Positions 8,871 through 17,551 of a stretch of DNA of 64,000 nucleotides are shown here, piece by piece. The stretch is from Leptothermofonsia sp049200465 (GTDB lineage: Bacteria > Cyanobacteriota > Cyanobacteriia > Leptolyngbyales > Leptolyngbyaceae), in NCBI RefSeq assembly GCF_049200465.1, contig NZ_CP120836.1:186001-250000 (forward strand), written 5' to 3'. The stretch's first letter is position 1. Every line of letters begins with the position of its first letter. The position numbers and the translations under genes are program-made. A model generated the notes under the pieces. The model worked only from the letters and a program-made list of their open reading frames with translations, was not told where the DNA came from and ran no database searches.

Positions 8871-11474
8871 ATGAGTAACTCAACTTCTGCCCCCCCATCC
8901 TCAAAGTCTTTGGTTCAATCTTCATCCAAAGGAAATTTGTTGGGACTGCTCACGGCTGCCTTTTACATCTTGTTTACGCTGCTGCCAGACAGTAACACCG
9001 CAATGGTTGAGTGGCCGTGGGTGTTGTTCTGGCAGGTAGGGCTGATTTGCCCTGTGCTGTGGCTGCTGGGAATGTTCTGGCAGAAGCGGTTTCGCTGGTT
9101 AGGCAATCGGTTAGATTGGATGGTTGGAGTCCTGGTTGTGGGTCTGGTTGTTTCCACTTTACTGGCTCCCTTTCCGATGCAAGCCCGTTGGTATGGCTGG
9201 GCTGCAATTTGCTTTCTGGCAGCGCTTTATGCCCTCAATAGCTGGTTAGAAATTCCGCAACGCCCAGTCAGGCTGTTAGTTGGGCAGGGATATTTGAATC
9301 TGGCATTGATTCTGGTCAGTCTCTTGCTCTGGAGCAGTCAGACACTTCTGCCAGAGCTTAGCCGTCTGCAAGAATTTCGCCAGTATGGGGTTAACCTTCC
9401 CTACGATTTTTCCAATATTGGGTTGAGAAATGGCTCGCCGATTGGACATCAGAATTACGTCGCAGGCCATCTGTTGCTAGCGCTGCCCTTACTTCTGGGG
9501 TTAGGAATCTATCAAGCTAGCTGGAAACGCTGGATCTGGTTTGCAGGAGTGGGACTGGGACTGGTTGCTCTGTATACCACTAGCTCACGGGGTGGGTGGC
9601 TGGGAGTGTCATTGTTGTTTGTAATTGGATTGGCCGTCCTTCTCTGGCACAGCAAATTACCCCGTCGCTGCTTGGGGATGATGAGCCTGGCAGGATTTGC
9701 GCTACTGGTGCTGCTGGTGCTGGCAAATAGCCGTCTGCGATCGCTGCTCACAGGAATTTTTACCGGTCAGGGCGGAGGCGAACTGGCCTACCGTTTGATA
9801 ACAGTCACCACTGGTTGGAGGATGGGTCTGAGCCACTTCTTTTCAGGGGTGGGACCAGGTAATGTACCGCTACTTTACCAGAAATATCGCCCTTCATGGG
9901 CCGGACGGGAAGCAGAACTTCACTACCAGCTACATAGCACCCCCGCTCAACTGTGGGCAGAACTGGGATTCTGGGCTGTGGCAGTCGGGGTGGGGGCGAT
10001 CGCCCTCCTGACTTTTCTCGCCATCCGCTGGTTACGTTCTTTAAGCACACGGCCAACCCCACCGACGCCCCCAATCCTGATTGGCTGTCTTCTCAGTGGC
10101 CTGGGAACCTACGCCATCTTCAGCTTCACCGACTACCAGCTTGACAATATCCCTATCAGCGGAACTCTCATCATTTACCTGGCGGTACTGGCAGCAGAAT
10201 TCCGGCACCCGGAACCCACCCAGCAGGAGCTCAGAGACCAGAAAACCCGGTTAGAAACCCCTCGCTCTTCCGCTCTCCTGCTCTCCCGCTCCTCACTTCC
10301 CCTCTCCCTCCTCGCCGGACTGGGTTTCCTGCTGGCCATCATCCTCTGGCTCATCCCCATTCACCGGGCCTGGATGCTTTCCAGCCAGGGATTTGCTGCC
10401 CTCAGCCGGAACGATGTGAACACCTTTGCCCAGCGGCTGACTCAGGCACACCAACTCGCTTCCTGGGAAGCCTACTACCCTTATCAGCTAGGCTGGAACC
10501 TGGGAAATCTCGGTTTACAGGTGAATAACACAAATCAGCAGCAGAGTTTGATCGGGGATGGCATTTCCTGGCTCAAGCAGGGGATTCAGGCATCACCCTA
10601 TCAGGAATTTGGACACACTAATCTGGCCTGGCTCCTGTTGAACCGCGACCCCAAAGCCGCCAGTCAAGCGTTTGTTCGTTCTGCCCAACTGGTTCCGGCA
10701 AAACGAGGGGTGTTTTATGGTTTGGGATTGAGTTTGTTGGCTCAAGGGAATAAAGATTGGGCGATCGCTGCTATGACCCTGGAAACGCTCCGCGATCCCC
10801 TATTCATCACCAGCCCCCTGTGGAAACTGCCGGACCTTCAGCCACTCTACGGGCAAATTGTGGATCAGATGGAGGCCAAATATACTGCCCTACTGGAGCA
10901 AGCCCAAAACTCGCCAACACTAACCTACCAACTGCATCAGATTCGGGGAGGACTGCGCTGGTGGCTGGGAAACTTAACTGCTGCCCGTACCGATTGGGAA
11001 CTTTATGGCACTCCCTTGAGTAAAGGGGTGCTGGATCTGGCAGAAGGAAAAACGGTAAAACCCGAAATAGCCCAACCAGATTTTCCAGCGGCGGCCTTAG
11101 CAATTTCTGCCTGGCTCAATCCCACCCAGCGTAAGGAATTGTTAAGCCAGACCTGGATCACAGCCACCCGCACCCTCCCCCCTCCCGAAACCCTTCAACA
11201 ACTGATGGAGACGATGGCTCGCTCCTCAACTCTCGATCAATGGCTAAAGCAAAATGCTCCCAGCCAGAAGTATCGGCGATCGCGAGCTGGGTTTGGTGTC
11301 ATCAGTCGTCATGCAGACGGTCCCGCCCCTATAGACTTTTTGACCGTAATTGAAAACATTCCAATGACGCAGTTTTTTAGTTCACTGCTACCATCTCCTG
11401 AGTACGCGCCTGAGTTTGATACCCTGCTGCAAAAAGAACGAGAGTCCCTACTGAAAGCAATCGAAAGTGGCTGA
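8871..11474 (+). CDS. O-antigen ligase/polymerase family protein with TPR-like tail
   Basis: Protein of 867 residues. The first ~450 carry about eleven or twelve hydrophobic helices typical of the Wzy/WaaL superfamily, with TTSSRGGWLG and a periplasmic loop containing GVGPGN and HYQLHSTPAQLWAELG. After a low-complexity Ser/Leu linker encoded by a C-rich repeat tract (10260-10315), a soluble alpha-helical region looks TPR-like (QGIQASPYQEFGHTNLAWLLL). Such proteins join or polymerise lipid-linked glycans at the outer face of the membrane. With the sugar transferase upstream it probably serves surface polysaccharide synthesis; the glycan is unknown. Confidence 0.88.
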   Translation: MSNSTSAPPSSKSLVQSSSKGNLLGLLTAAFYILFTLLPDSNTAMVEWPWVLFWQVGLICPVLWLLGMFWQKRFRWLGNRLDWMVGVLVVGLVVSTLLAPFPMQARWYGWAAICFLAALYALNSWLEIPQRPVRLLVGQGYLNLALILVSLLLWSSQTLLPELSRLQEFRQYGVNLPYDFSNIGLRNGSPIGHQNYVAGHLLLALPLLLGLGIYQASWKRWIWFAGVGLGLVALYTTSSRGGWLGVSLLFVIGLAVLLWHSKLPRRCLGMMSLAGFALLVLLVLANSRLRSLLTGIFTGQGGGELAYRLITVTTGWRMGLSHFFSGVGPGNVPLLYQKYRPSWAGREAELHYQLHSTPAQLWAELGFWAVAVGVGAIALLTFLAIRWLRSLSTRPTPPTPPILIGCLLSGLGTYAIFSFTDYQLDNIPISGTLIIYLAVLAAEFRHPEPTQQELRDQKTRLETPRSSALLLSRSSLPLSLLAGLGFLLAIILWLIPIHRAWMLSSQGFAALSRNDVNTFAQRLTQAHQLASWEAYYPYQLGWNLGNLGLQVNNTNQQQSLIGDGISWLKQGIQASPYQEFGHTNLAWLLLNRDPKAASQAFVRSAQLVPAKRGVFYGLGLSLLAQGNKDWAIAAMTLETLRDPLFITSPLWKLPDLQPLYGQIVDQMEAKYTALLEQAQNSPTLTYQLHQIRGGLRWWLGNLTAARTDWELYGTPLSKGVLDLAEGKTVKPEIAQPDFPAAALAISAWLNPTQRKELLSQTWITATRTLPPPETLQQLMETMARSSTLDQWLKQNAPSQKYRRSRAGFGVISRHADGPAPIDFLTVIENIPMTQFFSSLLPSPEYAPEFDTLLQKERESLLKAIESG

Positions 11475-11505
11475 GGATAGCGATCGCCCGTCGCCCGTTG
11501 CCTGA

Positions 11506-12783
11506 TCATTTGTTCCCCTCGCCGCTGACCGCGATCGCCCCAATCACCTTCACGCTGCCATCGGGCTCAACTGTCCAGATATCATAGCTACCCGTTACAT
11601 CGCCCAGGGCGTTCAGGTCTACATTGCCGCTGGCTCCCTGATAATTCACCTCCCTGCCCTCCCGGATCAGAGATAGTGCCTGACAAACATCGGTCACGGC
11701 TTCCCCTGGAGGATTGGCAACCTCCCGAATCCTGTCCTTAATCACAGAACTATCGATTGATTTCGCCGCTTCCGTCGCCATAAGCAAAAGAGCTGTTGCA
11801 TCCCAGGTATTAGGATCAAACACTTCCGGTTCTCGCTTATATTGCGCCCTGAACTGTTCTCTAAAATCTTTGAAGGCAGGGCCTCCCGTGCTGGGAGCCG
11901 TCCCCACAATCCCGGTTGCGATATATTCTCCCTTTGCGTTTTTACCCACCAGGTCAGCGATTTCGGTTTTCTTCATCCCATCAGTCACCAGAAGCCTGGT
12001 TGTCTTGCCTAAAAGCCCTTGCTGATAGGCGGTTTTCAGCACAAGGCTACCAGTTTCTGGGTAGGCAATCAGTAACACCGCATCGGGCCTGCTGCTATAC
12101 GCCGCCGCAACCACTGAATCAAAGGTGGTGCTGTCTGGAGGGTAGCGAGCCGGGCTGGATTTATTTAGAACCTTGCCCCCTAGGGCTTCAAAGGCTGGAA
12201 CAAAGGAGGAAATCAGCCCATTGCCGTAGTCGTTGTTGATGGCCAGAATCGAAACTGATTCGATCCCCTGCGCTTTTGCCAACTTGGCCAGGGCTTCTCC
12301 CTGATAGGTATCCGGTGGCGCAGTTCGAAACCAAAACCCTTTAAAGTCACCATTGCGAGCTCGTTCTGTAAATATCGGGCTGGTGCTGGAAGGTGAAATC
12401 AGAACCACTTGATTGCGAACGGCAATGCCAACCTCAGCGCTGGCGGTTGCACTAGACACGCCTCCAACAACCCCCGAAACCCGATTCACTTCGGCTAACT
12501 GGGTCATGGCCGCCGCCGCCGCCGCAGGCTCTGTCTGGTTATCCTGGGAAAGAACTTCAACGGGTTGACCAAGGACTCCCCCACAGGCATTGACCGTATC
12601 CACCAGTAACTGGGCACTATTCTGCATTGAAGAACCATAGGCTGCCAGATCTCCCGTAATGGGCAGTAAGGTTCCAATCCTTAGCTTGCCGGGTGTTCCT
12701 GTTGTCTGGCAGGCAGAGGTCAACAAAAGCAGCAGACAGAAGATTCCGTGCTGACAAGTTTTCTGGCATTGTGGTGTAGTCAT
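11506..12783 (-). CDS. ABC transporter substrate-binding lipoprotein (Leu/Ile/Val-type)
   Basis: Periplasmic binding protein of the type I amino-acid/amide family (Peripla_BP_6). The start at 12783 gives a lipoprotein signal peptide ending LLLLLTSACQ, with lipid attachment expected on the cysteine; the in-frame ATG at 12825 would add 14 residues and is less likely. The mature part shows the family pattern: KLRIGTLLPITGDLAAYG, VGGVSSATASAEV, LISPSSTSPIFT, NDYGNGL, YPETGS. No permease or ATPase gene is adjacent, so it is an orphan component. The ligand is likely an amino acid, amide or urea-like compound but cannot be read from the sequence. Confidence 0.92.
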   Translation of the reverse strand: MTTPQCQKTCQHGIFCLLLLLTSACQTTGTPGKLRIGTLLPITGDLAAYGSSMQNSAQLLVDTVNACGGVLGQPVEVLSQDNQTEPAAAAAAMTQLAEVNRVSGVVGGVSSATASAEVGIAVRNQVVLISPSSTSPIFTERARNGDFKGFWFRTAPPDTYQGEALAKLAKAQGIESVSILAINNDYGNGLISSFVPAFEALGGKVLNKSSPARYPPDSTTFDSVVAAAYSSRPDAVLLIAYPETGSLVLKTAYQQGLLGKTTRLLVTDGMKKTEIADLVGKNAKGEYIATGIVGTAPSTGGPAFKDFREQFRAQYKREPEVFDPNTWDATALLLMATEAAKSIDSSVIKDRIREVANPPGEAVTDVCQALSLIREGREVNYQGASGNVDLNALGDVTGSYDIWTVEPDGSVKVIGAIAVSGEGNK

Positions 12784-12908
12784 TTTTTTTAGGAAGGGAA
12801 CTCTCTCCTTCCAGCATCGTCCCATTTGCTATAGCAGTCCTAACCCAACGCGTGCAAGGGTTAGCGATAGCGTAGCCCATCCTATATGGACTGCGCCCAT
12901 ATGCTATG

Positions 12909-13002
12909 TATAGCAGTCCTAAATCAGTCGTGAGATTGAGAGGCTTTGTGAGAGAGGATTCCTGCGGAACTCCTTCTCATAATCCAAATAGGACCCCTAT
13001 AG
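12909..13002 (+). repeat. Family-2 palindromic element
   Basis: About 94 bp, starting TATAGCAGTCCTAAAT and ending AGGACCCCTATA. The centre is an imperfect form of the GAGAAGGGATTC hairpin found intact at 38464-38555. A partial related copy precedes it (12830-12894). Confidence 0.7.
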
Positions 13003-13165
13003 AAAGGATTCAGGATGGCTACCCAATATCTGTAAAGTTCGTTCAAATTTTTAACATCTAAAGCTTCGCCCATGGGTTAAAACATTATTTCATCCAGGAA
13101 AGGTGGCTCTCCTGAGAGTTTGGTTACAGGCAAAGCTTATCACCCAGGCAAAATCAGTATTTCAG

Positions 13166-13225
13166 GGGTTTTGTTTGGGATGAAGGGGTAGCTTGCGCCA
13201 CTCTTTTATTGGCAAGCCGGGAAAA
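13166..13225 (+). repeat. Dispersed repeat, family 6
   Basis: Shares GGGTTTTGTTTG, then GTAGCTT and TTTTA/CxxxGxCAAGCxGGGA, with 4749-4807; a weaker relative lies at 23164-23215. Function unknown. Confidence 0.5.
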
Positions 13226-13560
13226 CCGGAAAGATGCTGTCTTTATCTGGCTGTCTTCCATGTTCCCAGCGATCGCCTGAAAGCGAGACCAACTTGGAGA
13301 ATGGCATAGTTAAACTTGGAGAGTTCCTTCTTGCTGTGTAAGAATGAATACCCAGGCTGGTCTAAATATTGCAGCAAATTTACAATGTTGCAGTGAATTT
13401 ACAAAATTGGGAGAATGCCTCAGAATGGGTAGGCAAATCTGCACAGTCGGGTTTAGTTTGTCAGCTTTCACTGGGTTGTACCCCTTAGTTGGGCGATGCG
13501 CCCGAAGTAACGAGTCCGGTTCCCTGTATTTCCTTTAGAGTGTCAATGCCAGGAGCAGTC

Positions 13561-14352
13561 ATGAAATCATTTGTTCGCTGGAGTGCAACGGTTGGTTTGG
13601 TTGGAAGTGCCCTGCTGGGTTCAGTTTTGGCAGGAGCTACGCGAGTTCTTGCACTACCCAAGGACCAGATCCTACAAAAGTTGCGCCCTGTCCCAGTCTT
13701 TACAATTGCCAACTCTCAAGGTGCCCCTCTCGTTGCTTCTCCGCCACAGGGGCAAAAGGGGCAGCCTGTAGCAGGTGTATTCATCAGTCAAAAGGATGCC
13801 CAGGCATTCCTCGATAGCCTCAAGACCAAGAATCCTGAGCTGGCTAAAGGCGTGAGTGTAGTTCCCGTATCGCTAGCTGAGGTTTATCAACTGAATCTGG
13901 ATAACAAAGGCAAGCCTGATGGGTTAGGTTTTGCCTTCGTACCGTCTCAGCAGCAAGTTGCCTCTGCCACCTCGCTTCTAAAGCAAAGCGGTCAGCAGGT
14001 GCAGCAATTTAATGGAACACCGCTCTTTGTCGCCCGTGGTGGCAAGGAAAAGGGATATTTGACCATTCAGGATGGTAATAAAACGGTGATTCCTATGTTC
14101 TTCAAGAAGGAAGAGCTTCAGGCATTGCTAGACAAATTTAAACAGCAACAGCCCAATCTGGCTTCTACGGTTGAGATCCAGGTTCTAAATCTAGAAGGGC
14201 TGATCCAGGTGCTTCAGGAAAAGAATGATCCTCAACTGACTCAGATTGTGCTGGTTCCCTCGCAAGAGTCGATTGAGTATGTGCGATCGCTCAGCGCCCC
14301 CGGCCAGAAACCCGCCCCTGCTGCGAAACCTGCTCCTGCACCTAAGAAATAA
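13561..14352 (+). CDS. Tic22-like family protein
   Basis: Start ATG at 13561 is supported by AGGAG five bases upstream; the open frame runs back to 13489. The 263-residue product has a signal peptide (MKSFVRW to about ATRVLALPK) and two related segments built on a VFISQKDAQAFL / MFFKKEELQALLDKF pattern, as in Tic22-family proteins. Plastid Tic22 works at the intermembrane space as a chaperone in protein import; cyanobacterial relatives are periplasmic and linked to outer-membrane biogenesis. The C-terminus is Pro/Ala/Lys-rich. The family call is by the repeated pattern and length; the precise client is unknown. Confidence 0.85.
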   Translation: MKSFVRWSATVGLVGSALLGSVLAGATRVLALPKDQILQKLRPVPVFTIANSQGAPLVASPPQGQKGQPVAGVFISQKDAQAFLDSLKTKNPELAKGVSVVPVSLAEVYQLNLDNKGKPDGLGFAFVPSQQQVASATSLLKQSGQQVQQFNGTPLFVARGGKEKGYLTIQDGNKTVIPMFFKKEELQALLDKFKQQQPNLASTVEIQVLNLEGLIQVLQEKNDPQLTQIVLVPSQESIEYVRSLSAPGQKPAPAAKPAPAPKK

Positions 14353-14476
14353 TCAGGGAATTCTGGTTTATCGCAGCAGAAGTTTTCAGGCTAGTTGTGA
14401 AGGGAATGGTAGAAAGAGGGAGTAGAGGAGTACTCTGTCACCCTATCACTCCATCACTTCCTTCTTTTAGCCCTCC

Positions 14477-15442
14477 ATGACTAATTTCGACAGTTTTTCT
14501 AACAAGCTCTCGTCTCCATTACTGAGGCGAGGGTTTGTTGTTTCTGGGCAAGTACTGTGGGAATGGTGGCAAGCGGCACGGCAGGAAGCCAATACCGCGT
14601 CTATTCCCAGTACCGAAGTGGATTGGCTTGTGCAAGAACTGGCTGGGCTTGATCGGCTGGCTCTAAGGCTGGAAACCTTCAAAACCCAGCCCCAAGTGCG
14701 ACTTGAAATTCCCTTCGTAGAGCTGCAAAAACTCTGGCAGAAACGAATCCAGGAACGAGTCCCTGTACAGTATCTTGCTGGCGTAGCTCCCTGGCGGCAA
14801 TTCAGACTCAAAGTTTCTCCGGCTGTATTAATCCCAAGACCAGAGACAGAGGTTTTAATTGACCTGGCGATCGCAGCCGTCACCACACCTGAAGCCCAAT
14901 TCACCCCTCCTCTCCCACTCTCCATCCCCCACTGGGCTGATCTGGGTACTGGCAGTGGTGCGATTGCCCTTGGCCTGGCAGGTGCCTTCCCTCAAGCCAC
15001 GATCCATGCGGTGGATTGTAGCCAGGAGGCTCTGGCGATCGCCCAACATAATGCCGAAACCTATCACCTGCAAAACCGGATTCACTTCTATCAGGGGTCG
15101 TGGTTACAACCGCTGGAACATCTGAAGGGTCAACTGAGTGGCATTGTTTCCAATCCGCCTTACATCCCCAGTGATCTGATATCTGAGTTACAGCCGGAAG
15201 TTGCTCAGCACGAGCCCCACCTGGCCCTGGATGGTGGTGTTGACGGTTTGGATTGCATTCGCCATCTTGTTGCGACGGCTCCAGTCTATCTCCAACCTGG
15301 TGGAATTCTGCTATTTGAAATGATGGCCGGACAGGCGATCGCTGTTACCGATCTCTTACACCAGCAGGGCAGCTACCATCCGATTCAGATCTACCCAGAT
15401 CTGGCTGGTATTGATCGCTTTGCTCTGGCATTTCGAAAATAG
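14477..15442 (+). CDS. prmC: Release factor glutamine N5-methyltransferase
   Basis: Methylates the GGQ glutamine of peptide release factors using S-adenosylmethionine. Visible signatures are IPRPETEVL, the SAM-binding DLGTGSG at residues 155-161 and the catalytic NPPY at 226-229. At 321 residues it is longer than the usual ~280; part of the excess is a Pro/Ser-rich insert (TPPLPLSIPH) between IPRPETE and the SAM motif, encoded by a C-rich tract (14895-14935) that resembles the heptamer repeats in the spacers. Start ATG at 14477. Confidence 0.95.
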   Translation: MTNFDSFSNKLSSPLLRRGFVVSGQVLWEWWQAARQEANTASIPSTEVDWLVQELAGLDRLALRLETFKTQPQVRLEIPFVELQKLWQKRIQERVPVQYLAGVAPWRQFRLKVSPAVLIPRPETEVLIDLAIAAVTTPEAQFTPPLPLSIPHWADLGTGSGAIALGLAGAFPQATIHAVDCSQEALAIAQHNAETYHLQNRIHFYQGSWLQPLEHLKGQLSGIVSNPPYIPSDLISELQPEVAQHEPHLALDGGVDGLDCIRHLVATAPVYLQPGGILLFEMMAGQAIAVTDLLHQQGSYHPIQIYPDLAGIDRFALAFRK

Positions 15443-15800
15443 ACAATTTTCAGATCTTTCGTCTACCCTGGTGGCCTATCAATTCTCTAATTTTGTCGCC
15501 TGGGGTTGAGTTCGTTGTTTTGTAGCCTTTCACCTCACAAAATAGTTCTTGACAGAGCTTTAGTCCCCAGCTTGTAGCCCCTTTCCACTCCTGGCTTCTG
15601 GCTTCTAACCCCACAAATAATAAAGTTTTATGGCTCTACGCGGGTGCGTTAGGGCATTGGAATTAGAGGAGGAGTGAGGGCTGCGCCCCAGCCAGGGATT
15701 CCACCCCTGCCCCTCGTCCTGACCTATAGGAATATCGTTCTACAAAGGATTTCGTATCATTAAGAGATTGATACCATTGGCAAGGGAATTGCAGGTTGCT
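15443..15800. other. Spacer with heptamer repeats and a family-1 element
   Basis: Contains a degenerate CTGGCTTCTGGCTTCTA tract near 15590 and a shortened family-1 element at 15629-15728. No gene seen. Confidence 0.6.
15629..15728 (+). repeat. Family-1 element, 3' shortened
   Basis: Matches the 6244-6355 element from GGCTCTACGCGGG through GATTCCACCCCTG and CGTCCTGAC, then closes with CTATA, lacking the usual ATAATGACTACCG segment. Lies directly upstream of the broken gene at 15801. Confidence 0.7.
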
Positions 15801-16375
15801 ATGGCAAAGCGCGACAAAGGGAAACCTAGTGGATACGGGAAGTCCTGGATCTGAAGCCTGATCACCGTTGGCAGGCCAGCCCTGGTTGTAAGGTCTTTGT
15901 GGCTGACCGGGGAGCGGTACGCTTTGAGGTTCCCGGTGACTGGTACTTTGAGCCAGATACCAAATCGTTTTGATTTTGCGATCGCAAACCGCCGGACGAC
16001 AACTGCCGTCTAGAAGTTTCCTACAACCGATTGCCTCCAACCGACTGGAGTTTATTTCCCCTGGCTAAATTGTTAAAGGATGTGGTGGAAAGGGACGAAC
16101 GGAACATTTTGGAGAAGGGAGAGATTGTCACTGTTAAGCGCCAGACTGCCCGTATTGTCTGGACAGAGTTCAAATTTATAGATTCCAATGAGCACCGGGA
16201 AGCCTATTCCCGCATTTGTATTGGATTGGGGTCTGGAATTCAGTGTTTGATTACATTTGACTACTGGGTAGAAGATGCACCTAAGCTGATACCCGTTTGG
16301 GATAGTGTGATGCGATCGCTCACCCTGGGTCTTTACATCCGGGACCCATCCACTGGGGTCGCTCTTCCAGATTAG
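15801..16375 (+). pseudogene. Conserved hypothetical protein, frameshifted and stopped
   Basis: An intact version would encode about 191 residues. The ATG at 15801 starts MAKRDKGKPSGYGKS, after which one base appears missing (about 15841-15845) and the frame moves to LDLKPDHRWQASPGCKVF and DRGAVRFEVPGDWYFEPD. A TGA at 15971-15973 interrupts KSF-FCDRKPPDD, and translation could then run to the TAG at 16375. The three pieces read as one continuous protein, so this is one gene with two lesions. No domain name is recognised. Only the final segment (from 16031) would be open today. Confidence 0.75.
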
Positions 16376-16467
16376 TAGATCAAAACACAAAGTTCTGAAG
16401 GGGGTAAAACCCCCTCCACCTCCTTCAACCCAGTATCCTAAGCAACCTGGTGCCAGCCAATAAACTC

Positions 16468-17379
16468 TCACTTCTTCGCCTGATTCGGGTGTTGCCTGTC
16501 TCTCAGCAAATAGCTCTCCGGATTCTCCGCCACCCAGCCCAGCTTAGAGCGAGACCGGACTTCAAAATGAAGATGGGTCCGAGTAGAACTGGGGCGACCG
16601 CTACTACCCACCGTACCGATGACCTGTCCTTTCCTCACCGTTTGTCCCACCTTGACCTTGATGTTGCCAAGCTGAGCATAGCGAGTCTGCAAACCTTCCG
16701 GATGGTTAATTACAATCAGCTTGCCATAGGTACCCTGGTTTCCGGAAAAGGCGATGGTTCCATCCCCCACTGCAAGAACGGAAGTGCCCGGTGCTGCTGC
16801 CAGATCAACACCGCCATGAAACCCCACCTTGCCAATGGTTGGCTGAATTCCCCAACCATAGCCCAGCAAAATAGCAGATTGGGATGGTTTAGAAGACAGC
16901 GGATAGCCAGATAAAATACGGGCTGCCTGGGCAGAGGCATTTTGTCCTGGCACGTTAACTGGAGACCAGTTCACCCCCGGTACAAAAACGACTTTGGGAG
17001 TTGGTTGGCAACCATTTACCTCAAACAGTACATCGGGGCGAACTCCGTATTTCTTTGCCACATCACGCCAGGTCTGGTTGGATTGAAGCTCTACCCGAAT
17101 ACCGTTGTAGGGAGGAACCAGAATTTCAGTGCCAATAGGAGCCTTACCGCTCCTCATCACCGGGTTTAACCCCATTAATGTTGCTGGAATCAGGTTGTGT
17201 TGTTTAGCAATGCTTGCAGTTGTTTCACCGGGTTTAACCTTGTGGCGTACCAGGCGAGACAGAACAGGTGGTGGGCAAGCGGTAGACCCATTGACCTGGG
17301 AGAGAGCTGTTCTGGCGATACTAACAGAGCTCAACCAGAAAAGCAGCCCAAACACAAATGATCTACGAAGTAAGTTCAT
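16468..17379 (-). CDS. LysM / M23 peptidase-domain protein
   Basis: Exported cell-wall protein of 303 residues from the ATG at 17379 (in-frame ATG at 17391 and TTG at 17403 are alternatives). A signal peptide is followed by two LysM-like segments (HKVKPGETTASIAKQHN and ELQSNQTWRDVAKKYG) that would bind peptidoglycan, then an M23/LytM domain with HGGVD (His188, Asp192) and HLHFEV (His269, His271). The usual additional active-site histidine, expected in a YxHL motif, is Gln in TRYAQL, so it may be an amidase activator rather than an active endopeptidase. No operon partner. Confidence 0.9.
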   Translation of the reverse strand: MNLLRRSFVFGLLFWLSSVSIARTALSQVNGSTACPPPVLSRLVRHKVKPGETTASIAKQHNLIPATLMGLNPVMRSGKAPIGTEILVPPYNGIRVELQSNQTWRDVAKKYGVRPDVLFEVNGCQPTPKVVFVPGVNWSPVNVPGQNASAQAARILSGYPLSSKPSQSAILLGYGWGIQPTIGKVGFHGGVDLAAAPGTSVLAVGDGTIAFSGNQGTYGKLIVINHPEGLQTRYAQLGNIKVKVGQTVRKGQVIGTVGSSGRPSSTRTHLHFEVRSRSKLGWVAENPESYLLRDRQHPNQAKK

Positions 17380-17551
17380 AGCCAGGGGCATGGAAGTTGT
17401 CAAACAATACCTCTACACCTTAACTTCTTCAATTCCCGGCTTGGGTCTTGGGGGAAGTGAATAGTGATCCAGCATTTCACGTACAGGTGGGCATTCATTC
17501 ACCAGAAGTTAGAGTAGGGTAAAAGTACCCCATTTTGATTCTCCAAATTAT

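Larger units (their letters stand above)
12784..13560. other. Repeat-rich divergent spacer
   Basis: Spacer between the binding-protein gene and the Tic22-like gene. It contains an element starting TATAGCAGTCC at 12830 with a CTAACCC / GGGTTAG hairpin, a family-2 element at 12909-13002 and a further dispersed repeat at 13166-13225. The promoters of both genes must lie here but none could be picked with confidence. Confidence 0.6.
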
